64,000 nucleotides of DNA. It comes from Opisthorchis felineus (lineage: Eukaryota; Platyhelminthes; Trematoda; Opisthorchiida; Opisthorchiidae). The stretch lies in contig SJOL01008500.1 in NCBI GenBank assembly GCA_004794785.1, positions 292,198-356,197 of the forward strand. The letters run 5' to 3'. Below the pieces are notes generated by a model. It saw nothing but the letters and a program-made list of their open reading frames with translations. It was not told where the DNA came from and ran no database searches. The position numbers and the translations under genes are program-made. This document shows positions 1-13,300 of the stretch, piece after piece (position 1 is the stretch's first letter; every line of letters begins with the position of its first letter).

Positions 1-195
1 TGAGTCTTCTGTCGAAAACAAATTCGTGTGCAAATGAGAGTATTTGTCGAATTCCGTCTAATTTAGGTCCAAGTAGAACATAAGGTTGAGGGAGACTTAG
101 GGACTGCGCCTACCTGTTGAGCACCAACAAGGACGAGACCAGTCGAGGAACGTCGAAGAGTTTTCGGCAACCTTGTGAGTAGTGTGTTACTTTTG
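1..195 (+). repeat. Foldback family A, right arm (left arm outside window)
   Basis: It shares with the other family A arms the blocks GGTCCAAGTAGAACATAAGG, GACTGCGCCTACCTG and GTCGAAGAGTTTTC, then GCAACCTTGTGAGTAGTGTG. The hammerhead-like core is degraded here (CTGTTGA). Confidence 0.75.
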
Positions 196-1050
196 GACTG
201 TTTTGGTGTTTGTTCTCAATCAGAACTAGAGACGCCTCCGTCGGCCGTCCATCTTGGCCCCATCAGGATTCCAGTGAAGTTATCTATAGGGTGTTTGAGG
301 CAAGATCACTATGGCAGTATCGTCAAGATCTCTTTTGACAGAATGACAGCACGAGTTGGTCCTTTCGGTTTCGGTGTCCATTTATTTCACTTTTTGGTAT
401 TTTACACCAGTCGACTGAAGAGATGCAGAAACCTCGGAATTTGAGTTCCGACTTGATCTGCCATCTGCGGACCGAAAATCACTCGCTTTTTCTATAAGGA
501 TTGATGTCATTGTGGAAAGATGGGCGATAAATTGATCTTGTCGCGTTGTTTATATGAATTCAAACAGGTTAGTGAGTTTATGGTGAAAAAATAGTAAAAA
601 TTAAGAGAACAGTCAGAATTGTTCGAAACTAATAATGAATGGTGCGGTCAATAATGGACGAAGAACAATATTTAGGTTTGTAACGTCATCTCCAGCAGTG
701 GTCTCAGAAAAAATGAGCTATCCAGAAATGTGCTTCATGTTAAAGAGAATAACCTGTCATTAGTTGTTCCTTCTTCAATAATCTGTGGCACTAGACACTG
801 GGGCTATCAGACATTGAGGTGGCTTTTCTAGCCTTTCAGTTTTTGGGTCGATACAGGCTGTTTCGCCGACCAATCACGTGTCCTACATGTCCCATTTGTG
901 TGTCTTCTTTATGAGGCAGAAATAGGGAAATGAAGAAGCAGCGTTGTGGGTTCCTTGGGATGCCATAAATCCATTAGTCGCCACGTAGGCAGTACCAGAT
1001 GTTTGCAGCGTCTGCGTTCATCAAGCTGTTGTGTTTTGGATAAGTAACTG
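196..1050. other. 5' flank of the glycosyltransferase gene
   Basis: No coding frame, motif or known repeat was recognised. It presumably contains the promoter and any 5' untranslated exon, but no clear TATA box or initiator stands out. Confidence 0.4.
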
Positions 1051-1330
1051 ATGAGGTTTCGGTGGATTTACTCACCTAGGAGGATCCGTTCCCTTATGTT
1101 TATGCTTTTATGTATATTTCTTGTCATTCTGGTTGTGCGGAAGCAAACAACACGAGAATGGCAGTGGGCTAGGAGACAGCATTTTGACAGCCCCTTGAAA
1201 ATAGAAATAAACCGTTTTCTAACTATTGAGCTGGCACGTTTGTTACGGAGAAGCATTCCGCCTGTGGAGGATGTCGGAGAGATGTTCATGGAAGAATGGT
1301 TCAAACGGGAAGAGACATTTTGTTCAGAAA
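1051..1330 (+). CDS. Glycosyltransferase exon 1: cytoplasmic tail, membrane anchor and stem
   Basis: It encodes residues 1-93 plus one base. A basic start ([13 protein letters not shown]) is followed by a strongly hydrophobic run ([16 protein letters not shown]), typical of a Golgi type II signal anchor. I end it at the GTGAGA donor at 1331 because that leaves phase 1, which exon 2 needs. The frame stays open to 1392, so a later donor is possible, and the exact end is the least certain splice in this gene. Confidence 0.72.
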
Positions 1331-4300
1331 GTGAGACAAACGCTTGTATGCATAATGAGCTCCGTTGTTATGCCACTGACGAATTGAGATAGCTAGATAG
1401 TTTTCAGATTGCTGATTTGGATGTGGTCAAGTGGAGCTAAGTTATTGCACTTTCAACAACCGAATGTCATTTTACAGCTATTCAGATTATATCCAGCATT
1501 GCACATCCAAGAAAGCAAATTTCGTTTATTCCTGTGCCGAATCTGTTTTTTTCATGACTGATTTTACGTTCTCCTTTAGTTGTGGTCACCTTGATTTTTG
1601 GTTACCGATGAAAAAATGTCTGATGCTTGGAAGTCGGTTTTCCCCGATCAGGTATTAACTGCAGCAACTGGTATTAACAGTGGAAACTGAAGTCACCTGC
1701 AACGCGACTAGTCCCGTCAAATCCAACTGATTGACTCAACCTAGTGTCCAGTTTTTAGGCAACTTATCCCGAAATAACAGGATTGTTGTACTCGTGTTTC
1801 AGGAGACACTCTCAATCTACTGTTCTTGCGGAATCAGTTAGCAATGCTTCACTAGTTCACACCCCACCGTTCCACTTGAAGTTAGAATCGGTTACTATTC
1901 ACCCTGACGGTTCCACCGGTACGCGCTGGTTTCTAAGGCCGGTTATGTGGCAGTTGGTCATACCCTTTAGGGCCAAGTAAGCACGACTAAATCTGCAGCA
2001 CCGGATAATCGGTTGAGTAAGGAAGCCAGCTATTGTGCATGTTGCTGTTAAACGTCGATGTACCTCTATTTTAAAATTCAAACTCCTTCCTATTACTCAT
2101 TCACTGGGCTTTTAAATGCATTTTTCTGGATCTGTCTAACAAAAAAACGTTTTGCGAGATTCACTCATTTGTAAACTAGTTTGGTTTTAATGAAAAACTT
2201 AAGTGAATCCCAGCTGAAACCAGCGTTTTTTATATTTTTCGACTGAGTGTGCCACACAAAGGACGATTCATGTTTCACTTGGCACGATATTCAAAATATC
2301 GCAGTATATTTTCTTGAAGGAACATCATTTATAAGTTTGCTGAAAGCAGTTCGTGTCCTTCTTCGGGCTCACCTGGTTGGCGCCGTCTCCAAGCTTCCGC
2401 CAGCCTTATTTTCCACTACTTGGATCCAAACTGTACGCAATTCGCGAACTACACTCATTCTGAAAACAATTTGGTTCTAATCGGATACCCAAATGAAGGG
2501 AATAGCACCTTAAACGAGAGATTCAGTTAGATTCGTTAAGATCCAATTAATTTGCAAATGAGTGAATTTCGTTGGTCCTATTTAGGTTCAAGTAGAACGT
2601 AAAGTTGACGGAAACTCGGGGACTGAGCCCCAAGAACGGCAAAACTGTCCGTGGACTGTCGAAGAGTTTTCAGCAATCTTGGGAATAGTTTGCTTCAAGA
2701 AAATACACTTTGGCATCTTGAACATCGTGAAACATCAGGCGGCCCTTGTGCAGCACATGCAGTTAAAGCTCATCACGAATAAGAAATTCAAACGAGATTC
2801 TGCTGAGCCTCCCAGTATAGCCGAATTTGGTTGAAAATGAATGTACTTCTTCCCATTTGGGTTCAAGCAGATCATAATGTTGACGGAACGGACTGCGCCT
2901 ATCTGATGAGCCCGAAGAAAGTCAAATTCGGTCGTGGGTTGTCGAAGAGCTTTCAACAGCCTTATGGTTAGTGTTGTGTTCAAACAGCATTTTGCTGATG
3001 GCCACAAATGCGACAGTCAACTCCGAGTTGACTGTGTAATTTGTCACCTAACACAGGACTGTTTACATTTGAGGGCTTCATGAGGTCATTCAAACTAGGT
3101 CAAATAAACTTTCTGCGTCACATACGTCGTTCAGAACGATGCCTGTTTGGTTTGTTTAAGTTATGCATTCGGAAAAGACATTTCGTTGTGTTTACAAGCC
3201 AGTGTGGCCTCATAACCCAATACAGCTATTCCAGTTGATTTGCTCCGTTATAAACAGTGTCCCGTCGTTCAATAAGTCTGGTTGTCACAGTCCTACTCAC
3301 TGGCGTCGAGGTACGACACATTTACGCTGTGAAGGACACTCCAACGAAGTTATTACGGGTGACAGGGTGCCGAAGTGAGAATGCGTTTCAGCTTCTTGTT
3401 AGAACACTGAGGGTGTTTTGAGGGCAATACGCGTCATGCGGCAACACCGTTGTCTTGTTCACACATCTTCAGTTGCTGAAGGATCTCAGGGTTGAAACTG
3501 AAAAGGGAACGCTGGACAGACACTTCGCTTTCAATGATTCCTGCCCTGGGTGGTACATGTTACAAGTAGGACTAAATGTAACGAAAGTGAATCATCTATA
3601 TTAAGCTAGACGTGGGATCAGAAAAATCTGCATGTTTGAATGAAGGTCATCTAACAAACGGACACTTGTGTAGACTATATGGGAAATATGGCCTGGTATT
3701 TGCCAGCGTCAGACGAGAAAGCAACGCTAGGCCAGTTAAGCTGGAGGAAATGGACAAAGTTCATCCGTGTACGAAGTTAGGGTTTGGGGATTTGAACGAC
3801 TATAGCCCCGGCAATCGTGAGGTGACGTGGTCCGGTCGCCTTGAATAGGTTTTTTGGTACTTGGTACACGGTCAGAAATGCTTTGCCCGATTAACGGTAT
3901 GCCCCATGTGAGCTGAGTGGGCTAGAATAGAAGTCTAGGTTTTACCTCTACATTTCATGGAGAGTCACTCCGGGCAATTTTCTCTAGTCAGTTTAGACAA
4001 GCATCATATTGTTGGTAGTGTGAGGAGATTTGGGAATTTGTGTGTGTGGAGATTTCGTCCTGAAAGTGAAGACAATCTATGCTGAAAAGCCGAGAAGCAC
4101 TGTACAGCTGTTTCATCCTATAAGTAGCTCAGTGGAAGAATAAACTTCACCCGATGAGTGGAACTTCCATCTGAGAAGTCGTTGCTCGAGGAGCCAGTCA
4201 TCACGTGTGCCCACGTGATGTGGATCCCGTGATTGAAGGATGAGCGGCGCTATATCCTGTCTGAGTGCGAGTTAATCACACTGCTGATCAGCCGCCTGTG

Positions 4301-7300
4301 GCCGAAGGGTTAAGCGTCCAAACTACTAGTCAAGAGGTCGTGGGTTCGAGACTCCGGAGTTTCGTGAGATGCGCACTGCTGAGGATTCCCAACAAGGATG
4401 AAACAGCTGTAAAGTGCTTCGCGGCTTTTCAGCATGGATTGGCTTCACTTACAGGACAAAATCTCCACACAAAAGAGTATCATATTACCTACTTAACTGG
4501 CCTCAAGAACAGCCATTGAAAAAGTCAGCACCTGCAGTTTGTCATTACTTTGCAGACGCAGAGGAGGTGAAGGTGAGGAGATACATAGGATTTTAGCGGT
4601 GTTGGGTGTGGGTCTCACAGCTGCGGACAAGTTTCTGATTAATGTCTGCCACCGGTGACTAACGTGACTAAACTAGCCAGCTGGGGCCTTGATTTTCCAC
4701 TGCCCGGTCAGTGTTTGGTCGTCATTTTATTGCCTCCACCTCGTAGTTGGTTGACTGAAAGCGGCTGTGTTATACAGTCAAGCCTGTTGAATGATAAGCA
4801 CGTGGCCTAAGCGTGGTAGCTGATGGCTTGCGACTGGCTTATCTGTTATGCGCGACGTGCTTCTGTTGTGGACCATTCAACATGCCCCAACAATGCTGAT
4901 TCGATTTCCCTATAAAGCCCTGATTGACCTTCGTAGGCGTGGACCGTTTAACACTGAGGGCTTTCATTTGATATCTGTTCACTGTAGCCAGGTTTTCGTT
5001 CCGTAAAACGGGCTTGGGTGCAATAGGTCGCCCCCAGACAACCTAACGTCGGTACCACAGATTTCTGAGGATGTTAAAGACATATTTCAGTTCGAAGTCT
5101 AGGGTCAACCTTTCTATCTTCTGAAAGTATTAGTTTGAAGACAATATCGAAATGTGTTTTATGCAAGTTTGAAACAAGTCGTAATTTTTCATTCGTTTGT
5201 GTTCCGGCAATTTTCAGGACATGTTTCTAACGAGCCAATTGCTCCACTGAGACTGGTCCTAAAAGTCGCTGTTATTCAGGTTTTGTTGTGTCCGGCTTTA
5301 TTTTCTGTTTTTTTTTCTTCACAGTCACACAGAATGTAACAAACCCTCTGAGATCCGCTGACTGCTTGGCAAGTTGCCTGAGCCGAGACCAATGGCTGGA
5401 ACTACCTCCGCAACTACGTCGCAATCTAATAATCATTCCATTCAGATCGCGCCAGTCGCACTTGAAACAGCTGTTGCCGAGACTTGAACAAGTTTTGGCG
5501 CACCAGAACGTGTGCTACCTGATTGTTATCGCTGAGCAGGTAAATGGTGTTACGGCAGCTGCCCGTCCATTTTTCAACTGTAAACAAAGACACATGAAAA
5601 CTGAATGAGTAGTGTGATGCTCACACGGTGAGCTTTTGCACATTAGTAATGCATTTCAGCATAAGTTTCGCTTGAAGTACTTTGCATCTTGTGAAACTCT
5701 GTACTTCAGGCTTCATCGTCAGATATTTCAAAGTTTTTCTGGGCTTTCGGTATTGTCGTAGAATGTTGCTGGCATTTATCATGTTTTTTCATTATTATCT
5801 CTCAACCTACTTTCTTATCAGATTTAATGATCATTCTTCCGTGAGCTCCAGCCACCAGCATACAAAGAGGTGACTAATAACGTCTCAGCACTCACTTTTG
5901 TCACTTCACACTTGCCTCTTAGACATCCTCCCCCTGCTTTATTGCGTCTTCCAGTGTGAGAACTCTGAGGCAAATCGGCTAACAGGCTGCTCTGGGGAAC
6001 ACTCTTGATAACTAAGCGTTAAAGATTTGTAACTTTTCAGAAACTCAAATACAAGAACCTTGTAAGGTAATCGAGATTACTGCACTTTCGTTAGCTGGAC
6101 TCCATGGCCTCAGCATTTTAGTTGGTTCTGAATCTGCTGCAACGAGTAACGCCTTCGTGGGCGCAGCCTTCCAGATGAAGCTTTTTACTTTACTAAATCC
6201 CAGTAGATAATCGCCTTTTCGCTGTTCGTTTGCAAGCATCCATATGAACCTGCACTAATATCCGATCCTTATTTGTAGTTTCTGCATTTGAACTAAATAA
6301 CTGCAGTTCTCATCCTGTGAAAAATACTTCCTACCACGAAATAACCATCTTCCTATCCATCCTGAGAAGTCCAGATATTATCCTAGTCGCCGGCGATCTC
6401 ACTGAATAAGTAGGACGTCTCAGTTCATCAGATGGACATCTTGGTGGCCAGTTCGGCTTGAATTTGGGACATAATGACAGTGGCGACTGTGTTTTGCAGC
6501 TGTGCACTAATCACCAATTACCCCTGAGTAGTACCGGGTTCAGACACAGTAGATGTCATTGCGCTAACTGCTATCCCCATACTAATGAAAAATCATGGGT
6601 CTAGATTTATCACATAGCTATTAGCAATCGATGGAAAGCCTCTGTTCCTGATTGTCGATCTTCCTGGACCACTCATGTCGATTCAGATCGTGCTCTTTTT
6701 CGGTGTAAGTTCTCTGGAATTTTCTTAGGGAAGTCCCTTTTTGATTGTCCAAAATCTCACTGACCAAGTTCAAGAATCTTATCAAAGTAGCAAAATTTTA
6801 GATGCCATAACCTCATGAGACTTCAGCCCTATCTGGGAGGAGATAAGTACTACTGTTCACACGGCAAGGAAATCGGCATGTGATATTTCTGAGAGTTCAC
6901 TAGATAAGCACTAGACTACAGGGCGTTAACTGTCACGTCTCGATGCGCAGTATAGTATTCCTACGACTGCTGAACACGCTTTATCCAGAAGAGCTGTAAG
7001 ACGTGTGGAAAGATAAACCCGATGGAATCATAGGGCTTTGAAAATGGGGGAATTTAGTGTAGCTGAGAAACATTTTGATCTGATACACAATAGGGGACCG
7101 CAAAATGACCGCTTGTGTTGAACACTGATGTCATGCTGTTGATGATGATGATGATGATGACTAATATACAACGACAACCAGTGTCTTGGCCGTTGGGCTG
7201 ATTATTTTGGACAGCAGTTTAATTAGTCATCTGCCCCTGTACCCATGTCTTTCTTTCGACCTGCTCAACTCAAGCGTGGTCCGTGGGTTTTACTCTCATT

Positions 7301-10300
7301 ATATGAAGTACTAATATGCATTTCTGTCTTAAAGCGCCATCAAACTTAACAGCTGGATGAGCTCCCACCAGCGTTGTTCAAGAAAGTTGGTGAATCATTG
7401 CGTTTTGCATCACCAGGTTGTCTAAACTCCTTTGGAGACGAGCATGCAAGCCGACCAATCACTGCACATTTATTCAAAGAAACTACCGGAAGCGATTGCT
7501 CCAACCACAAGGGACTTGCTCCAGTCGCAACGCGCCTACTAGCTTCAATACTAGTATGGCGTCTAACCTCATCGTCTACATATACTTGGCCGAAGACGAA
7601 TGACCTCGATGTTCGTGAATATTCTGGTGCCATTTTTTCACCTACTTTTGCTCGAGTTAAGGTTTACGACGAGCTATCCGAAAGTTCCCCCACGTGTAGT
7701 GGGGTTCGTAGGGTATATTTATCAGTTGTTATGATATTCGATATGTCACAGTAAATTTTATTGAAGAAAATTACCGATAGGGTTGCTGAAAACTCTTCGA
7801 CAGCCCACGACCTGTTTCGCCTTTCCTTGGTCTCACCAGACAGGCGCAGCGCCCGAGTTTCCGTCAACCGCATGTTCTACTAATTGAACCCAAACTGTGA
7901 GAAATTCTTTTGCAAGCCAGTTAGTTTTAAACAGGACACTCAAATGGATCCAGATAAATCTCTCGTCTAGGATGTTCTTCTGTTGAATCTCCGGTGAAAA
8001 CCAAACTGATATGCAAATGAGTGCTTTTGTCGAATTTCGTGTAAGTTGGGTTCAACTGGAGCAGGAGGTTGACCGAATCTCGGGGCTGTGCCTACCTGGT
8101 GAGCCCGAAGGAGGGTGAGGCTGATCGCGTGCTGTCGAAGATGTTTTTATCAACCCTGTGGTTGGTTCCTTTCAAGATATTTAGATTTGGTTATTTCAGC
8201 TGTAGGTAGTCCGTCCTGGCGATTTTCTCTCGGGACAAAGGACTTTTTGTATCAAGTCTTTATCCCGCTTCCTTGTCACACTTCATTATGACTTTCTACC
8301 CTCCTTGTTGTACGGCAGTTAAGCACCAGTTTCCATCAACGATTTTGTGCTCTTGTGATGGTGATGATGATTTAGCGTACTATCAGGAACAGATTTTAAA
8401 TGAGTTTTCTAAGGTATTCTATGGGTTAAATAAACTTGATTTTCTGGAGATGGATGGAAACCAGAGGACCGACAGATATCTGTTGCAGAGTGCATGGATT
8501 GTTCTACTCTCGGTCAGTAAGTATTTTGCTGACACAAGTTAGTTTCCAAATGAAGCGAAGTAACGTCTCGATGAAAAACCACACATTTCGTTGTCCGGCG
8601 AAATTTCAGATAAAAGTTAACTCCCAGGATATTACAAGTTGAGTTCCTTCCCCTTGCTGTTATATAAAATGTTCTACTAAAGTTTTCCCCATGTTCAGGG
8701 TAAGCAGGTAAAAGAAGATTTGGCTAGGTTTTTTCTGCAATGAGTTCGGAAGATCTGAAAAAGTTTAAGTTCTGTGGGTTGATGGTTCACATTTTCTATC
8801 CTTTTTTCACAGGTAGGGAATGATCCGTTCAATAAAGGTGCTTTAATGAATTCTGCTTTTGTGGAAGCACTCAAATGGTTTCCCTTCCACTGCGTCACAT
8901 TTCATGATGTCGACCTTTTGCCTCTGTTAGATGAAGTACCCTACACGTGTGCAACGTATCCTCGTCACGTGAGTGTACTGATCGACAAGTTTCGCAATCG
9001 GTAAGTTCATAGTGGTGTACCTACCAGCCTATAACACAGACTGAATCAGAGAGGAACAACCGTTTTTACTTTGGACTGGCAAACGGGGGCCAGCGTATCC
9101 TGAGATGAAGCGTTGTGTTCAGGTTTCTTCGTCAAAATTAGCGGCTGGTGTATGGTTCCTCCAGGGCGAAGCTTCTTTCTGTATTGAACCGTATCGGCAA
9201 GATTCCGCGAACTGTGCACGATCAATAGATTTGTGTAAGTATTAAGTGTAATTAGTTTGTATGTGTTTGGAGCTCGAGGTGGCCCATTGTTTAAGGTGCG
9301 GCTTCATTGACCGGAAGGTCTGTGGTTAGAATCCAACATCTGCATCTCTACTGTTCCTCTCTAAGCCTGGGCAACCTGGAAGCATCTCAGCTCTTTTGCT
9401 TTCTTCGGGTAGCACGGCAGTTAGGCACCGAAAGCGTGTTACGGCAAAACGGTTATGATTAGAACATCCTTATTTTTATGAAGTTTGTATATTCTATCTT
9501 TTGGTTCAGTCTCCTATTGTGGTTGGGGTCACAACCTGTAAGAAAACATTTCGTAATTCAACTGACCTGTACCGATGGGTCTGAGTTTGTCGGATATGAA
9601 AATCAACGGGTCAGAAATGAGCATACTACCTAACAGTTAGGCAGTACAAAAAAGTAAGAGCAGAACACAGGTTTTACTACACCTGTTACCCGCTAAGGGT
9701 TTGTATGGTCAAAAAGGCAACTGTACTACACCATGAAATGACCATTCTGGTGAAGACATCGATGAAGACCTTCCTCAGTATGTCGTCACCAGTTCCATAC
9801 ACGTCCGAGGACTAAGTGTTGAAACCAAACCAAACTGTTCACTGTAGTTTACTAGTTGATCGAATGTACGGAGATCGATGAATTACAGGTACAACTGAAG
9901 GGTTAACAGCCTGGACTCTATAGGCACGCACTGTCCACCACCCATTCGACTGTCTGTCCTAAGTCGTCCTCTCACCCCAACCCACTTGAACCCAAATTCC
10001 CGAAAGCAGTTCCTTCTAACCAGCAGAGTGGAACCGACCACTAGCGTGGGGGCAGCTGTACCCCAATCGGTTATCCAACTTTCTGCGCCTACTAATAGCA
10101 GGCCTACCTTCTTGTAAATGTATGGCTGTAGGTTACAAGCGCTTTTTGTGGAAGTTTGGTTGAGGTGGCTGAGAGAAACGCACCATTTGGAAGGAAGGAT
10201 ACCTCATACGGCGGCCTGTGCATATTTGCATCTGCGGCATTCTCGAAGCGTTCGATACGCACCATCGGATTGGACAGGCCACCCATCAGTCTTCAACGTA

Positions 10301-13300
10301 AATTTTTTTTTTACAGCATCGCATGCTTGTGTATAACCACCCAGTGGATCCGATTCAAGTTGGACTGGAGCTTTGTCTCCGCCGGCTAAAACCTTATAAT
10401 TTGGTTGCGAGTGAACCGTAGCTCATGAATATCAGTAGTATTAGTAATGCAACACACCATTGGATGAATAGATCTTTCACGTGAATGACCCAGTGGGAGA
10501 AGTGTACACGGAGCAAAACTTGCAAGCGTGGCCAAGTGTCCGTAAACACCGGTTTGTACAGTGGAATGTCAACGGTGAAGATAAAACAATCGGAGTGATA
10601 CGGAGCAAACATTCACTGATACGAAGTCTGGAGGTCACGTGTCTGCAACGGGCGGGTGCCCTGTTACAGTCCTCCGTTTAAAAAGATCCAACACATATAT
10701 GATTTGGGGTCAGGTATGGCCTCCAAGCTTTGGATCGGTGGCCATGTGCACCTTGTGTGTCTGCCTCCTATTGCGTTATGATAATGCAACATGGGTTCGG
10801 TTTTTGCAGATGGAAACTCTAAAGTAGACCGTGCGTAAAGTAGATCGTGCAAAAGGTCAAGAGCTAAGTGATGAGCGTTACTTAGATGACGCTGCCGTGT
10901 GTACAATCCACAGTTTGGTTGGTTTGATATAAGACAGATGTCACCATGTAATGTATGAAACCCTGTACAGTGTGCCAAAGTGTTATTCTTCCCAACCGGC
11001 TCATACACGGTTTGGATTGAAACTCCATAATGAACTCATGGACCGAAAGTCCTGGTGGAGACTGCACTTTCCATGTGTTGCGCGGTTAGAATGCAAACAG
11101 GCGTCCAGACTCCGTAAATCTCGATTAGAACACTTAACATCACGCGACCATGTAAATACTCCTTAAAAACATTTACCATTAGTACTGGTTCCACACATCG
11201 GCATTGATAAAATGAGTTCACTGTGGTGGTTGTGGTGACCCAGCCAGTCTGTTGTGCACCAACCTACATGAAGCTGTCTCTGGACTGCCGCACGTGATAG
11301 GAATGTAACTTCAGGCCTTTGGCTCAGTTTCATCACCGTCATAACGGTCTACGTTGGCATTCTAGTAGCTTTGACCACTTACAACAGTGAGCCAAGTTAC
11401 GGCTTGAACACAGCAGTGTCCAAACCCATGAGGTCACATCCATCCAGTTTCCTGTTGATTCATGTTGTAGACTCAACATGCGTCTCGCGTTTCAACTCGT
11501 TTCCGCATCCGACGGGGCTTGGACTTCGGCATAAGGTCGCATACAAGTCACCTGCCTCTGATTAGGTGTGTTTATGAACGGGTGATGCATTCATGTTGAA
11601 GGTTGTCAGTGACCCCGACAACATCTAACTCTTGTGAATAGGGCGGTTCAGTACCTCCTCGCCATACGAGCGTTTGAGGATGTTTTTATCCGAAAATGGA
11701 AAATGATCGAAAAAACCCACATGACATGCCACACACCTATCCAGACTGTTTTTTGGCTGCTGTCCAAAATAAGGTCAAGCTACCTCATCATTCTCCTGGT
11801 TCCAACAAAGCTAGCGCATACATTGATGATTATTACGTAGCATCCGTAATCACACCAATAAGAACTTTTTATCCGGCCATCTTTCACCTGCCGTTGGTCC
11901 AACTACCACTCACAGTTCGTAAGCCTGAGTTGTATTTACTGCAATTTATGATAAAGTACACACTGCTGAATCTCCAAGGGGAACAACCCCTTTTAGATGG
12001 TTATTACTGTGCTCAGATAAAGCAACTGAATTAGTAGATCATTTAATTTAGGACTCTAGGGAAACCAAGGTTTATCCTTTCATCAGAAGAATCATCTTGA
12101 AAAAGGGCCGCATTCAAAGGTGGTCCACAAAATATCCCTTTTTGTCATTTTCGTACTTTACCCACTTTTGAACAGGCCATGACCTTCTTGGAAGCCTGCT
12201 CTCTCTCTCTCTTTCTCACACACACACACAGTCTGGTGAGCCAACAACAGCAGAACTATAGATTGCCGTTCTCTTTTTAGAGCTGTCCTCTATTTTGGAC
12301 CGCTATCTTGGAAGGTTTTTCAACAACATTCTTATATTCTTTTCATCCTTCTAGCAAATGGAACTAATATGGACCACGATTAAAATAAAATAGTAAGGCT
12401 TTTCCTTGCTCATTGAATGCATTGTCAGGTTTCACAGTTATGCAGAAATACAGCTAAACTATTTACGAAAAGCATTGTTACAAACAGACTTATAAATTTT
12501 TCAGGCGCCAGTTTCCAATTATTCTCGTTAGTTTGCCCAACCGTGGGATGGTTCGTCAGCCCATACGATACGGCGTCTCTTATTTGAGTGAACTCAGCGG
12601 AAGTTCAGGAGGAGGACTTTTCAAACCAGGGTAATGAGAATACAAAGACGATAAATAAGCTTTTTCAGCTGGACACCGTTTCGCTTCGTCACGCCAAGTG
12701 AGTGGGTCACCAAGCTGGTAGCCTACTCACTTAGCCTGACGAAGCCTCTGTGTCAAAAGCGAAACGTTTCCAGCTAAAAAACAACCGATTGTTTACCAGA
12801 CCCTTCTGAAACGATGACTTCTTAATTAGTTCCAAATATTTTCCATCATCAAAACTGGTGGCAAAAGAGTGATAAAGGATAGCAAAGGATGTCAAAAGAA
12901 TTACGTTCCTATTCGAACACTCCTCGCACACGAGGACTTTTTTAGGCGCTTCATAAGCTACGTTTCCGACCCCAAACAAATTACCTGAGTCTTTGTATCC
13001 GCTTCAATGGACGGTTATCTTCGATACAAAAGTTTAGGATACCTATAGTTCTTATAATAACACTGATCACACCAGAACTTGATTACTGAACTTTTTTCCT
13101 CGTCCTTTAAAGTTCACTGTGTCACAGTAGTGTGACACGAATTACAGATCCACTTGACATCGCTTACGAACTTCCAACAAGTCAGAGCAGCTGCAGCCAA
13201 CGCGCACGCTTATCCAGTCAGAGAACAGTCGAAGTCAGGACACTTTCGCCTATCAATCTGATTGGAGCAAGAGGGTGACAAATACCGCACCACCTAACAT

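Larger units (their letters stand above)
1331..5324. other. Glycosyltransferase intron 1
   Basis: It holds family A foldback copies (2275-2735 and 2780-2990) and a family B SINE dimer (4000-4515). In 1393-2270 and 3000-4000 I see no supported features beyond short chance frames. Confidence 0.6.
5540..8812. other. Glycosyltransferase intron 2
   Basis: It contains a GAT microsatellite (7139-7161) and a complete family A foldback (7725-8185). Elsewhere, including the overlapping open frames near 7346-7754, I see nothing that resembles a known protein. Confidence 0.5.

Noticed and set aside
4290..4360. tRNA-like sequence with A and B boxes (also at 9268, 50423, 61843 and on the - strand at 23400 and 30290)
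   Set aside because: B boxes are good, but the acceptor stems do not pair and each is followed by a shared non-tRNA body repeated elsewhere, so these are SINE heads and not tRNA genes.
10104..11221. Dense overlapping open frames on both strands
   Set aside because: All are under 115 codons, in mutually exclusive frames, without splice sites or family motifs.
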